NCBI RefSeq assembly: GCF_023223645.1
Contig: NZ_JALKBY010000013.1
Coordinates: 27,349-91,348, forward strand
Origin: Natroniella sulfidigena
Lineage (GTDB): Bacteria > Bacillota > Halanaerobiia > Halobacteroidales > Halobacteroidaceae
Length of the DNA stretch: 64,000 nucleotides
Direction: 5' to 3'
Below, piece after piece: positions 42,078-51,570 of this stretch. The notes beneath the pieces were generated by a model, which saw only the letters and a program-made list of their open reading frames with translations, made no database searches and was not told the DNA's origin. Positions within the stretch are counted from its first letter, which is position 1. Every line of letters begins with the position of its first letter. The translations under genes were made by a program, and so were the position numbers.

Positions 42078-43001
42078 GTGACTAATAAATATGTACTTGA
42101 AGTAGCCAACCTATCTAAAACATTTGATCAAAAAAAAGTAGTGTCCAATGTTAGCTTCAAGGTACGAGCAGGTGATATCTTTGGTTTTCTCGGACCAAAT
42201 GGCGCTGGAAAAACAACAATTATTAGAATGATCCTAGGATTGATTAATCTAGATAGCGGCATAGTAAAAATAAATGGTTATGATATTAAAGAAGACTTTA
42301 ACAGTGCCATCAAAAATGTAGGTTCGATCGTAGAAACTCCAAGTTTTTATGATTATCTTTCAGGTTATGATAATTTAACTCAAATAGCAAACTTGCATTC
42401 AGATATCTCTGCTACAAGAATTAATGAAGTTTTTAAAATCGTTGATCTAAAGAATAGAGCTAAAGATAAAGTAAAGACCTATTCTTTGGGTATGAAACAA
42501 CGCTTAGGGATTGCCAGAGCATTACTAAACAAACCAAATGTAGTATTTCTTGATGAGCCAACAAATGGTCTAGATCCACAAGGAATGATAGAAATAAGAA
42601 ATTTGATTACTCAGTTGGCTAATAAAGAAGAGATAACTTTCTTTATCACAACTCATATGCTCCATGAAGTTGAACAACTCTGTAATAGAGTTGCTATCTT
42701 AAAAGAAGGAACTGTTATAGCTCAAGATTCCGTAAAAAATCTATTAAATAAAGAACAGGAAATAATTGAAATTCATACTTCTCAACCTAAGAAAGCCCGC
42801 CGCCTTCTTGAAACTACTAAGTATATCACTAAAATCAATACCTCTTCTTTTGGATTCATTGTAGAACTAGACAAAGACCACTCAAGTAAGCTGATTAAAT
42901 CACTAGTTTCAAATAACATTAAACTTGATTATTTAATCCCCAAAAAACAAAGCTTAGAACAACTTTTCTTTGCTCTGACAGGAGGTAATCAAAATCCTTA
43001 A
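42078..43001 (+). CDS. ABC transporter ATP-binding protein
   Basis: 307 residues. Walker A GPNGAGKTT (~residue 41), signature YSLGMKQRLGIARALL, Walker B VVFLDEPTNGLDP and the H-loop TTHML. The C-terminal ~80 residues form the regulatory extension common in bacitracin/bacteriocin-type (CcmA, BcrA-like) exporters. Start is GTG at 42078, 7 bases after a G-rich ribosome site. Stop overlaps the start region of the permease gene. Confidence 0.93.
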   Translation: MTNKYVLEVANLSKTFDQKKVVSNVSFKVRAGDIFGFLGPNGAGKTTIIRMILGLINLDSGIVKINGYDIKEDFNSAIKNVGSIVETPSFYDYLSGYDNLTQIANLHSDISATRINEVFKIVDLKNRAKDKVKTYSLGMKQRLGIARALLNKPNVVFLDEPTNGLDPQGMIEIRNLITQLANKEEITFFITTHMLHEVEQLCNRVAILKEGTVIAQDSVKNLLNKEQEIIEIHTSQPKKARRLLETTKYITKINTSSFGFIVELDKDHSSKLIKSLVSNNIKLDYLIPKKQSLEQLFFALTGGNQNP

Positions 43002-43794
43002 TCTAATCAGAAATGAAGTCTATAAGATGTTTAAGACAAAAAAAATATATGTGTTTATGTTAGTTATCCTTCTTTATAACTTTCTACCAAGCTTAGAACA
43101 GGTAATGGGTACAATAGACGAAGCGGGAGTAGTAATCAATGGGCAGACCACCCCCTTCTATATGCTTAACTTTATGATAACCAACATTTTACCTCTATTT
43201 ATTATTATATTCATGGCAGATATGATCACAGGTGAGTATGTACAAGGAACTCTAAAACTGCCTTTGCTCCATCCAGTTTCTCGTACCAAACTACTTGCTG
43301 CTAAAGCGATAGCAATATCAATAGTTCTACTAAGTTTACTAGTATTCTCTTTAATCTTATCATACGTCTTAGGTACAGCCATCTTTGGCTGGGGAGATCA
43401 ATTCATCTACCAAGAAGCAGACCAAACCATTCAAGAAGCAACCACTTATTCTACTAGTCAAGGGATTATTATTACTCTTAGCTCCTATCTATTATCAATC
43501 TACCCCCTGCTAGCTTTTGGAATGCTCATCATGTTTTTGGCTCTACTATTTAATAGTAGCGGTGTAACAGCTGGAATATCGATTGGTCTGATCATATTTC
43601 TAAGTATCTTAGGTGAAGTAATAGAAGCAATCCGACCTTACCTGATAATCAATGGATTTGCTCTCTTTAATATCCTATTTGTAGAAAGAGATATTAATTA
43701 TTTTACTATTACCCTAATTGTAACTACACTATATGGCATAATATTCTATTTAGGAAGTATCTATCTATTTCAAAACAAAGACTTACAGTATTAG
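42994..43794 (+). CDS. ABC-2 type permease, apparent ATC start
   Basis: The first ATG in frame (43027) has no ribosome site and would cut into the conserved N-terminus. Reading from ATC at 42994-42996, 8 bases after GGAGG, gives LNLIRNEVYKMFKTKKIYVF, the standard start of these permeases (usually MxNLIRNExxK), and an 8-base overlap with the ATPase gene. From there it is ~266 residues with six membrane segments and a long outer loop (about 125-155). With the ATPase it probably exports a peptide or lipid. Substrate unknown. Confidence 0.8.
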   Translation: MLNLIRNEVYKMFKTKKIYVFMLVILLYNFLPSLEQVMGTIDEAGVVINGQTTPFYMLNFMITNILPLFIIIFMADMITGEYVQGTLKLPLLHPVSRTKLLAAKAIAISIVLLSLLVFSLILSYVLGTAIFGWGDQFIYQEADQTIQEATTYSTSQGIIITLSSYLLSIYPLLAFGMLIMFLALLFNSSGVTAGISIGLIIFLSILGEVIEAIRPYLIINGFALFNILFVERDINYFTITLIVTTLYGIIFYLGSIYLFQNKDLQY

Positions 43795-44099
43795 AGTTTG
43801 CTCTAGTCACAAAAATGTTATAAATATATGATAAAACAGTAGGGATTCAAGCCAAAAACATAAAATAATAGTAAGGCTAGTATAATATCCTAGCCTTACT
43901 ATCATTAATCAAATATTAGATAGCAAACTATTAACTAAGTACTTTCAGTAGTTATTTTGTAGAATTTGGTTGTACCTATTTTTTAGATATAAGTGTACAA
44001 GCTATTAACCAATAATTAGATGTGGAAATTATTAAATTAATAAAAAATAATAATTTCTCAATTTGTTCCTAAAAATATAAAATAAAAGGGGTAATTAAA
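43795..44099. other. Intergenic with one hairpin
   Basis: A 10-bp stem at 43870-43901 (GTAAGGCTAG and complement) follows the permease gene and may terminate it, although no T run follows. Otherwise nothing is recognised. Confidence 0.5.
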
Positions 44100-44294
44100 A
44101 TGCTAATTAGTAGGCTTTCAGTTGGTATAATAGGCTTAATATTTATCTTTTTAGTAGTGCCTACATTTGTTCAATGGGCATGGTCATATCTAGTAAGCAG
44201 GTTATTCCCAGCTGCTGTTGAGAAAAACCTAATCACTAAAAAAACATCATGGAAAACAGCCTTAATTATTACAATTATTTTCATATTGATTTAA
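44100..44294 (+). CDS. Small membrane protein, unknown
   Basis: 64 residues with two hydrophobic helices (about 8-28 and 49-64) and a short charged loop (AAVEKNLITKKTSWK). ATG follows AAAAGGGG by 8 bases, which supports it being real. No family recognised. It lies alone between the ABC genes and a ylbJ-unit derivative. Confidence 0.5.
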   Translation: MLISRLSVGIIGLIFIFLVVPTFVQWAWSYLVSRLFPAAVEKNLITKKTSWKTALIITIIFILI

Positions 44295-44390
44295 TTTCAT
44301 TGTAGAAAGTTATTTTGTATAAATTAATTTTAAAAGCTGATAACTGAGTTAAAATACTTAATTATCAGCTTAATATATTTTTAAAATATC

Positions 44391-44660
44391 CTAAATTGCA
44401 ATAATAAATTGAACTAATTTTATCTAAAAGAATTTACTCAACTTCAAATTAAACTATTTAAGTAATATTATTAACAACGATAAAATATTATTAGGTAAAT
44501 ACTTATTATAAGGGAGAAAATCTTTTGGAGGTTGGAAATGGTGGTGAAGTAACTCCGGGAACATTATGATATAAAAAATTGATCAGCTATTTATTCAATA
44601 TGCTACCACTTTTTGATTTTATATGGTAAATATCAACTGTAATCAAATATTTAGTTTTAA
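44391..44660 (+). repeat. Internally deleted ylbJ unit, derivative c
   Basis: Matches the full unit at 51728 from CCTAAATTGCAATAATAAAT through TATTAGGTAAATACTTATT and the ribosome site to TTTTGGAG. It then jumps to GGTGAAGTAACTCCGGGAAC (end of the truncated coding part) and the common terminator, decayed on its right arm. Homology on the right extends to AATCAAATATTTAG near 44655. Confidence 0.85.
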
Positions 44661-44731
44661 CTTGCTGAAAGAAAAAATTACTCCGCTATAATTTTCTTAT
44701 ACAGTATATGTATAGCAAATTAATTAAAAAA

Positions 44732-44756
44732 CCTCCTAGATATCAATCCTAGAAGG
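44732..44756 (-). terminator. Terminator of the methyl-transfer accessory operon
   Basis: CCTCCTAG pairs with CTAGAAGG (one mismatch), with a T run on the minus strand, just past the DUF1638 stop. Confidence 0.75.
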
Positions 44757-44787
44757 CTTTTATATTTCTCTTTTTTACACTAAGCTA

Positions 44788-45513
44788 TTATAACACAGCT
44801 AAGTCATTATAAGTAATCTCATTTCCAGACTCTATAATAACGAAATCTTCATCCCATTCCTCATTAAATGCTTTATAGATAAACTTTAAAGAACCCTCCA
44901 CTACTTGATGGGTTAATTCAAATTCATCTGCAATCTTACTGGTTCGTGAAAGGATCTCTTGGGGTTGATAAGCTTTCGTATCAATTACCTTAATCTCTTG
45001 ATAATTATGAAGCATCTTCTGATAAATCTTTTTAGCTTTCTCTAAGCCATATTTATCAATACAATAATTATACTCACTATAAATATTCGATTCATTTTCT
45101 AAATAACCTTTAGTAAAATAATAAGAAGGGACTTCTTTATCAATTTTACGCTTCCGTTCATTCCCTCCCAAAAAGAGTGCAATACAATCATCTACTTTGG
45201 GAAATATTATTCGAGCATTAGATGAGTGCAGCCCAAGTAGAGAATTCCCACAGCTTCCGAACAATAATATAATATTTTGCACATTTGCAATTTTATCAAT
45301 CTGATTCTGAATAGCTTCACTCAACTTTTCTGGAAAATCATGAAGACCAGACTCAATCCAAATAATTGGATCAGTCGAACCCAAATCTTCTACTACAAGT
45401 TTAATCTCATCCCTTAAAGTATTACAGGCCACAAAAATATTCTGCAAACTAACCACCACCTGATAGATTTTAATCTGCCTAATATTCGGAAAAATTATAA
45501 AATCATTCTGCAT
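44788..45513 (-). CDS. DUF1638 protein of corrinoid methyltransferase cluster
   Basis: 241 residues with the DUF1638 blocks: ACNTLRDEI, WIESGLHDFPEKLSEAIQNQID, LLFGSCGNSLLGL, VDDCIALFLGG and YYFTKGYLENE. The family is often found beside corrinoid methyltransferase genes, but its role is unknown; the conserved Cys/His/Asp suggest metal or cofactor handling. Start overlaps the last 11 bases of the corrinoid protein gene, so the two are coupled. Confidence 0.87.
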   Translation of the reverse strand: MQNDFIIFPNIRQIKIYQVVVSLQNIFVACNTLRDEIKLVVEDLGSTDPIIWIESGLHDFPEKLSEAIQNQIDKIANVQNIILLFGSCGNSLLGLHSSNARIIFPKVDDCIALFLGGNERKRKIDKEVPSYYFTKGYLENESNIYSEYNYCIDKYGLEKAKKIYQKMLHNYQEIKVIDTKAYQPQEILSRTSKIADEFELTHQVVEGSLKFIYKAFNEEWDEDFVIIESGNEITYNDLAVL

Positions 45514-46138
45514 TCTTTACTATATCTTTAATTAATTCAACAGCTTCAGTTGGATCATCTTCAAAATGATCTGCTCCCGTATATTCTTTAACCCTTTTAT
45601 TGACAGGGTAACCACCAATAATAACTTTAACTTCATCTCTTAAACCAGATTCATCTAATAAATCTACAACCTTCTTGATCCCACCAATACAGAATGTCAA
45701 AATTACTGAAATACCTAAGATAGATGCTCCAGTCTCTTGCACAGCTTTAACAAACTCCTCTGGTTTCACATCTACACCCAGATCATGGACATTGATTCCA
45801 ACTGATTTTAAGAGATAAATGAGAATATTTTTTCCTAAATCATGGATATCTCCCTCAATAGTTCCTATCACAACCTGAACTTCTTCCTCAGCACCATACT
45901 TTTCCGAGAAATATGGTGCTATAATCTTCACTACCCCCCTTAAAATTTCTTCAGACATTATTAAATCAGATAAAAAATAAGATTCTTCTCTATATCTCTG
46001 CCCTACAATCTCAACTCCTAGCCGACATTGCTCTATAATTTCAAGGGGTGTTTCACCATTTTTGATTTTTTGTTTAACTAACATAATTACTCTTTCTTCT
46101 TCTAAGTCAGCAATTGCATTTATTAATTCTTCGCTCAT
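45503..46138 (-). CDS. Corrinoid protein (methyltransferase B12 subunit) 1
   Basis: 211 residues from the ATG at 46138 after AAAGGAG; the longer frame runs into the GntR gene. The N-terminal helical cap domain (about 1-90) is followed by a B12-binding Rossmann domain with the base-off ligand motif DIHDLGKNI and IIGGYPVN near the end. It shuttles a methyl group between a substrate-specific methyltransferase and a pterin-dependent one. No partner methyltransferase is directly adjacent on this side. Confidence 0.9.
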   Translation of the reverse strand: MSEELINAIADLEEERVIMLVKQKIKNGETPLEIIEQCRLGVEIVGQRYREESYFLSDLIMSEEILRGVVKIIAPYFSEKYGAEEEVQVVIGTIEGDIHDLGKNILIYLLKSVGINVHDLGVDVKPEEFVKAVQETGASILGISVILTFCIGGIKKVVDLLDESGLRDEVKVIIGGYPVNKRVKEYTGADHFEDDPTEAVELIKDIVKNAE

Positions 46139-46151
46139 ACTAATAACTCCT

Positions 46152-46931
46152 TTAATCTTCCTTAGTGGTATCCATTGACCAGCTGATAGAACTAGTGAAT
46201 TTAAAGCGATCTCCTCGACAGACTGATTTACCCCAACCAACTGGATTCTTCTCGGAATCATATAATGTTTGCTCTACAACAAAGACAGGTGCATTCAATT
46301 TTATGTCAAGAATATCTACTTCTTCTTCTGTGGCAACTGAAGCATGTAAGACCCTGTTACTTATTGTAGGAAATTTTTCACCATGGTGCGTTGCTAAATT
46401 TGATAATGAAGGATTATTTAATTCAGATTCTAATATTGGTTTTTGTTTAGTATATACCACATACTTCTTTTCATAAATTAATGGCTCCTCCTGTGTGGAT
46501 AAGAGCATACGATAATATAAACAGTTAGTATCTAGAGGAATCTCTAATTTTTCAGCAAGTTCTTGATCTGCTTTAACTATTTTAACCTCTAAAAGTTTAG
46601 TACGAGGTTGCATCCCTCTACTTCTTATTTCTTCATGAAAATTCTTTAACTCAAATACAACATTTTCTAACTTAGGTTTAGCTACAAAAGTACCTTTTCC
46701 TTTTTGCTTATACACCATACCAGCATCTACAAGCTCAGAAATTGCTCTTCGAACAGTCATCCTACTGATATCATATCTTTTAGCAATCTCATTTTCTGAT
46801 GCTAAGGTTTCTCCTGGCTTAAGTCTTCCTTGTAAGATCTGCTTTTCAAGAATCTTAGCCAATTGATAATATATAGGAACAAAAGAATCTTTATCTATTT
46901 TTTCTGTTTCTTGATTATAGTTTTTATTCAT
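46152..46931 (-). CDS. GntR/HutC-type regulator with UTRA domain
   Basis: 260 residues from the ATG at 46931 after AAGGTGAGG. The winged helix (about 15-85) has SENEIAKRYDISRMTVRRAI and KQKGKGTFVAKP, and the UTRA ligand domain follows (about 100-255). It sits between the MFS and corrinoid genes and probably represses the cluster until the methyl donor is present. A HutC-like palindrome is found at 51571 upstream of the other end of the cluster. Confidence 0.92.
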   Translation of the reverse strand: MNKNYNQETEKIDKDSFVPIYYQLAKILEKQILQGRLKPGETLASENEIAKRYDISRMTVRRAISELVDAGMVYKQKGKGTFVAKPKLENVVFELKNFHEEIRSRGMQPRTKLLEVKIVKADQELAEKLEIPLDTNCLYYRMLLSTQEEPLIYEKKYVVYTKQKPILESELNNPSLSNLATHHGEKFPTISNRVLHASVATEEEVDILDIKLNAPVFVVEQTLYDSEKNPVGWGKSVCRGDRFKFTSSISWSMDTTKED

Positions 46932-47027
46932 AAACCTCACCTTGTATAGATTCCATACTTTATTCAATTAGACGATACCACAGAATAACTCTTAAGTCAA
47001 GTTGTTTCTTTTTTAAGTTTATTACTT

Positions 47028-48284
47028 TTAACCATTTGCCTTTATTACTTCTGTTTCATCTTCAGATTGTTTATGAGTAATCTTAGGAAATGTAATCTTT
47101 AATGCAAAGACAGCTTGAGTAGCAAACATTAATAATGCAACCATAAATCCTACTGTATAACCAAATGAAGATATGATCGGCATTACTATAAATGGTAAAC
47201 CTATAAAGCCACCGATATTCATTAGAGAAGTTAATAAACCGGATGCTCCTCCAACATGTTGTGCTTGGATTGGATCATCTTCTATCTGAGGTGAAAATGC
47301 TGGAACCTCCATAAACATAGGTAGCGATCCCCCAGCAATATATCCTGCTATAGCAGTTCCTATCCATAAAATGATTGTATTTTCAGCTAATAACCAAGTA
47401 AAAAACATTACTATTGGAAAACCGATCACTAAAGCAACTAGAAATTTTCTTCTCTGATCTAATTTATTAGCCCAAGCTGGAAAGGTTAAAGAACCTAAAA
47501 TACCAAAGTAAGATATTAAAGAAGCAACTCTTCCTCCAGTAACCATTGGTAAATCATAGACTCTATTTAATGCTGCTGGCAAAGAGGTTTGAATAGAAAC
47601 CATACCTGCTAATCCTAAAAAGACAGCAAACGCTGCTGACCAAATATTCTTACTCTTAACAGCTGCTTTAAGCCCATCCATTAATGATGAAGGAGGTAAC
47701 TCTTTACCTGATGGTGTATCTCTCACTACTAGGAAGAATACTATTCCTAATATTATGATAATTATTCCAAGGATAAGATTCCCAATATTCCACTCTGGAA
47801 GAAAGGGAGCTATTACTAAACCTGTTGACATCCCTCCCATCAAGGCAGTATTATAAATCCCGGTTGCAAGTCCTGTTTCTTCTGGTGGAAACCAAATGCT
47901 TACTAATTTTGGTAAGTTAGGCATAATTAATGCCATCCCTGCACCAACAATCATCATTGGTATTAATAAAGAGAGGAATCCACCTACCTGTGATCTAGCA
48001 ATAATTCCAACTCCGGAAATAACTATACCTAAAGAAGCCGCCTTTCTAATTCCCAGTCGGTCTGCTAACATTCCTCCAGCCATAGCCAAAATACCAGCAA
48101 CCAAGAATGGAATTGTTAAAGCCATTGAATATTGGGATGAATTGATCTGATATAGTTCTAGAAGTTCATGTTCTAATGTTGGCATAACATACCACGCCAT
48201 AGCCATTACAAAAAAATTAATCCAGGCTATTCCTAAAATCACCCAGCGATAGGAAGGTACTGCTGAGTCAAACTCTTTTTTCAT
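47028..48284 (-). CDS. MFS transporter, oxalate/formate antiporter-like
   Basis: 418 residues with twelve membrane helices and MFS loop motif AGGMLADRLGIRKA (about residues 68-81). The context suggests it imports the methylated substrate used by the adjacent methyltransferases, or exports the demethylated product. ATG follows TAGGAGTGG. Sequence alone does not define the substrate. Confidence 0.88.
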   Translation of the reverse strand: MKKEFDSAVPSYRWVILGIAWINFFVMAMAWYVMPTLEHELLELYQINSSQYSMALTIPFLVAGILAMAGGMLADRLGIRKAASLGIVISGVGIIARSQVGGFLSLLIPMMIVGAGMALIMPNLPKLVSIWFPPEETGLATGIYNTALMGGMSTGLVIAPFLPEWNIGNLILGIIIIILGIVFFLVVRDTPSGKELPPSSLMDGLKAAVKSKNIWSAAFAVFLGLAGMVSIQTSLPAALNRVYDLPMVTGGRVASLISYFGILGSLTFPAWANKLDQRRKFLVALVIGFPIVMFFTWLLAENTIILWIGTAIAGYIAGGSLPMFMEVPAFSPQIEDDPIQAQHVGGASGLLTSLMNIGGFIGLPFIVMPIISSFGYTVGFMVALLMFATQAVFALKITFPKITHKQSEDETEVIKANG

Positions 48285-48502
48285 AATATAACCACTCCTA
48301 ACTTAATACTATTCTATTTTCCTGTACATCACTTTAATACATAATTTGCTAATCAGCTTAACTCCTGCAAGCATAAAGGGTTTGAACTTAATTTTTTACT
48401 GACAGAGATTACGAACACTGAGACATAATTGCAATAAAGCTTCACTTTAACCCCTATAATATCAAAGATTATTTTAAGTTAACACGGATAGCTCTATTTT
48501 TA

Positions 48503-48533
48503 AAATGAGTCCAGCTAAATAGCTGGACTCATT
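48503..48533 (-). terminator. Terminator after UroD-type methyltransferase gene
   Basis: ATGAGTCCAGCT pairs with AGCTGGACTCAT around a 4-nt loop, with T-rich sequence after it on the minus strand. It separates the methyltransferase operon from the MFS/GntR part. Confidence 0.85.
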
Positions 48534-48541
48534 AAGTTTAT

Positions 48542-49891
48542 TTAATATACTCCATATTCTTTTGCAGCTTCAATCATTGCTTTTAAATTTTCCGGTTCAG
48601 CATCATCAACAACAACCCCAGTACTAAGAATAAATCCACCATCATCAGCTACATTTTCCATAAGGTCTTTTACATAATCTTTCACTTCTTTTGGAGTGCC
48701 TGTTTTTATTAATGAAGCTGAAACATTTCCACCAATAGCAGCCTTACCAGATAAATGCTTTTTAGCCTCAACCATATCAGTCTTATCAAAGAGCCAGTAA
48801 GTTCTTCCTTCTGGCAACTCTGGATCAGCTATTAAATCTAATCGCTTATTATAAGCACCTTCTACAAATAAGAACGGAACACATCCCTCTTCCACTAATC
48901 CTAAAATAACTTGCTTTAAAGTAGGCCAATAAAATTCTTGGAATTGTTCTCTAGACATGAAACTATCGGCCCCTTTATGAAGTGGTATAAATACCATAGG
49001 ATTATTATTAGCAGTAGCACCTCTTATTCCTGTCTCAATCATAATAGGTACAATTTGTTCCATAGCTTCATGTATTTTTTCAGGACGCCGGAACATATCA
49101 ATCATCAGCGGTTGAGTACCTCTTAAAGTATCACTAAGTACATCAAATGGAGCCTTAGTGACTCCTCCTAAAAATCCAGGAACCCCTTGCGTAGCAGTAG
49201 TCTTTCCATCAATCTCACCAGTTGCTTGAATCCATTCTAATGCCTCTCTTCCAGCTTCAAGATATTTTTCAAATGCTTCTTGAACATCAGGAAGACCAAC
49301 AGGGAACATACTAGGCCCTACAAAAGGTAATTCAACCAAATCTGTAAAAGGACCTAACTGAGACCATGGTGCTAAACTTCCAAATATTCGTGGCAAATAA
49401 TTTCTCATCCAAAAGCCAGATGGGTCTGCAATAAGTGCATCATATTCATCTGCCTTCATATATTCATCTTCTACGCACTGATAAGAAGTATCAGGTTCTG
49501 TTCCATGACCAGGCCATCTATATAGTTGATAATCAAGTGTTTCAAATACAGGTCCAGGGCCAATCATAGCAGTTGAAACCAGGAAATCAAAATCAAAATC
49601 TTGATTAAACTCTTCCCAAGCCATTCCTAGTTTATCATAATCATACATTGCTTCTTCAGCAGTAATCCCTGCATATTCTGCCGGGTAGAAACCAATATTA
49701 GGAGCGATTGGAACTCTATCAGGCTGTTTTAACTCAATTACATCTTTTAATCTCTGCACTGTTGCTTTATATTTTTCCTCAATCTCTTCGTTGACAAACT
49801 CAACACCTTCAGCAGCTTTTAACGACTCAAACCTTGCCTCAAACTTTTCATCAGGAGTTAATTCATTCCAGTTATCAGTAAGATTCATCAT
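48542..49891 (-). CDS. Uroporphyrinogen-decarboxylase-type methyltransferase
   Basis: 449 residues of the UroD/MtaA/CmuA family. Visible family features are VIELKQPDRVPIAPNIGFYP, the central GPFTDLVELPF/AFEKYLEAGREALEW region and the C-terminal GGNVSASLIKTGTPKEVKDYVKDLM followed by GGFILSTG. No obvious Zn motif (HxCxnC) of MtaA was found. It probably moves a methyl group from an external methylated compound to the corrinoid protein encoded 7 bases upstream. Substrate unknown; O-demethylation of aryl ethers is one option known for the family. Confidence 0.85.
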   Translation of the reverse strand: MMNLTDNWNELTPDEKFEARFESLKAAEGVEFVNEEIEEKYKATVQRLKDVIELKQPDRVPIAPNIGFYPAEYAGITAEEAMYDYDKLGMAWEEFNQDFDFDFLVSTAMIGPGPVFETLDYQLYRWPGHGTEPDTSYQCVEDEYMKADEYDALIADPSGFWMRNYLPRIFGSLAPWSQLGPFTDLVELPFVGPSMFPVGLPDVQEAFEKYLEAGREALEWIQATGEIDGKTTATQGVPGFLGGVTKAPFDVLSDTLRGTQPLMIDMFRRPEKIHEAMEQIVPIMIETGIRGATANNNPMVFIPLHKGADSFMSREQFQEFYWPTLKQVILGLVEEGCVPFLFVEGAYNKRLDLIADPELPEGRTYWLFDKTDMVEAKKHLSGKAAIGGNVSASLIKTGTPKEVKDYVKDLMENVADDGGFILSTGVVVDDAEPENLKAMIEAAKEYGVY

Positions 49892-49898
49892 AAATTAA

Positions 49899-50531
49899 TC
49901 ACTCTCCCATCCATTTTTTAGCTAACGCAACTGCTTCCATCGCATCATCACCAAAATCATCGGCTCCAGTATATTCTGTGATCTGCTCATCGATTGGCCC
50001 TCCACCAATCATTATCTTGACATCATCTCGCAATCCTGCATCCTTAATAGCTTCGATAGTATCTTTCATTGTATCAAAAACTGTTGTTAAAAATCCACTT
50101 AAAGCTACAATATCTGGATCAACCTCTTCAATCTTATCTATAAACTTCTGAATTGGAGCATCTACACCAATATCATGCACCTCAAAACCATTTATATCCA
50201 ACATAAAAGCTACAATATCTTTTCCAATATCATGAATATCTCCTTTAACAGTACCAAGTACAATCGTTCCTAACTTTTCATCTTCTTCCCCGTCATCTAC
50301 TAAATGAGGTTTAATAATTTCCATAATATCATTTATCATTTCCCCAGATAATATAAGCTCAGGAAGAAAATATTCTCCTTCTTCAAAACGACTTCCAATA
50401 ATCTGCATAGCTTCTTTAGTATCTTCTAATATATCTCTAGGATTTGTCCCATCTTCAATCTTACTTTCAATTAAATTCAATGCTTCATCTTCATTTAAAT
50501 CTGCCAAAAGTTCTACTAAGTTTTTAGACAT
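49899..50531 (-). CDS. Corrinoid protein (methyltransferase B12 subunit) 2
   Basis: 210 residues from the ATG at 50531 after AAGGAGGTAAAATT. Helical cap, then the B12 domain with DIHDIGKDI (His ligand) and MIGGGPID. It lies between the pterin-type and UroD-type methyltransferase genes, which makes a complete three-part methyl transfer route: donor methyltransferase, corrinoid protein, tetrahydrofolate methyltransferase. Only about half identical by eye to corrinoid protein 1, so not a recent duplicate. Confidence 0.92.
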   Translation of the reverse strand: MSKNLVELLADLNEDEALNLIESKIEDGTNPRDILEDTKEAMQIIGSRFEEGEYFLPELILSGEMINDIMEIIKPHLVDDGEEDEKLGTIVLGTVKGDIHDIGKDIVAFMLDINGFEVHDIGVDAPIQKFIDKIEEVDPDIVALSGFLTTVFDTMKDTIEAIKDAGLRDDVKIMIGGGPIDEQITEYTGADDFGDDAMEAVALAKKWMGE

Positions 50532-50657
50532 AATTTTACCTCCTTCATATTTTAAAAGCAATTAATATCTTTACCTTCTCTTAACTTCATCAAGCTTTGA
50601 ATTTTTTCTCCTCTATATCCCCTCCTTAATTTGATGATTTTAAGTATATATTAAAGA

Positions 50658-51461
50658 CTAAGTAGTTAACTTATTGCTTTTAGCAGCTTTAATATAGTTA
50701 GCACAATATTTATCATTACCTAACAGAGTATGACCAGTTGTAGCTAAAGACATAATCTTTTCATCTAGTGGATCTAAAATAGCACTGTCCATTCCTCTGC
50801 TCATTGCCAATACCAGATAAGTCTGATTTAATAATTTCCTCATTGGTAATCCATGCGAAATATTACTCAGGCCACAAGTAATATGAATTTCTTCATACTT
50901 ATCAGTAATTACATCAATTGCATCTAAAATTTCCACTCCCATCTTGACATCTGTTCCAATCGGCTGAACTAATGGATCAACATAAATATTTTCTTCAGCA
51001 ATTCCATCAGACATTAAATCTTCAATCAACCTAGTAGCCACATTAATTCTATCTTCAGCAGTCTTAGGCATCCCACTATCATCCATAGCCAAAGCTACTA
51101 CAGAAGTATCATACTCTTGTAATAATGGTAAAACTTCTTCATACCTCTCACTTTCAGCAGTAATAGAATTAATTATAGCAGGTGTGTCATGATGATATGC
51201 TTCTAATCCTTGCTTAAGTGCTTCAGGATTAGGACTATCTATACAAAGAGGTACACCTACAACTTCTTGAACAGTTTCAACCAACCATTCCAATGCTTCT
51301 GGCTCTTCTTGAATCAAAGTTCCACAATTAACATCAATAAAATCTGCACCAGCTTCTTCTTGTTTTTTAGCTAAATTTTGAATAAACTCTTTGTCTCTTT
51401 CTTTAACTGCTGGCTCCACTCCATCTCTACTTGTATTAATTAGTTCACCAATAATTATCAT
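50658..51461 (-). CDS. Methyltetrahydrofolate:corrinoid methyltransferase (MtgA/AcsE-like)
   Basis: 267 residues, pterin-binding TIM barrel. N-terminus MIIIGELINTSRDGVEPAVK, then GADFIDVNCGTL, CIDSPNPEALKQGL, PAIINSI and GLSNISHGLP, all standard for this family. It moves the methyl group from the corrinoid protein to tetrahydrofolate, feeding the Wood-Ljungdahl methyl branch. First gene of the operon; ATG follows AAAGGAGTG. A HutC-like palindrome lies 110 bases upstream. Confidence 0.92.
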   Translation of the reverse strand: MIIIGELINTSRDGVEPAVKERDKEFIQNLAKKQEEAGADFIDVNCGTLIQEEPEALEWLVETVQEVVGVPLCIDSPNPEALKQGLEAYHHDTPAIINSITAESERYEEVLPLLQEYDTSVVALAMDDSGMPKTAEDRINVATRLIEDLMSDGIAEENIYVDPLVQPIGTDVKMGVEILDAIDVITDKYEEIHITCGLSNISHGLPMRKLLNQTYLVLAMSRGMDSAILDPLDEKIMSLATTGHTLLGNDKYCANYIKAAKSNKLTT

Positions 51462-51570
51462 TTAATATTCACTCCTTTATTATTTTTTAATTGTAATAAT
51501 TTTTTGAAATTTCAGTCTAAATTTTATATGTATTCAGCTATAAACCCGTTTGTTCAGTACTCATATATAG

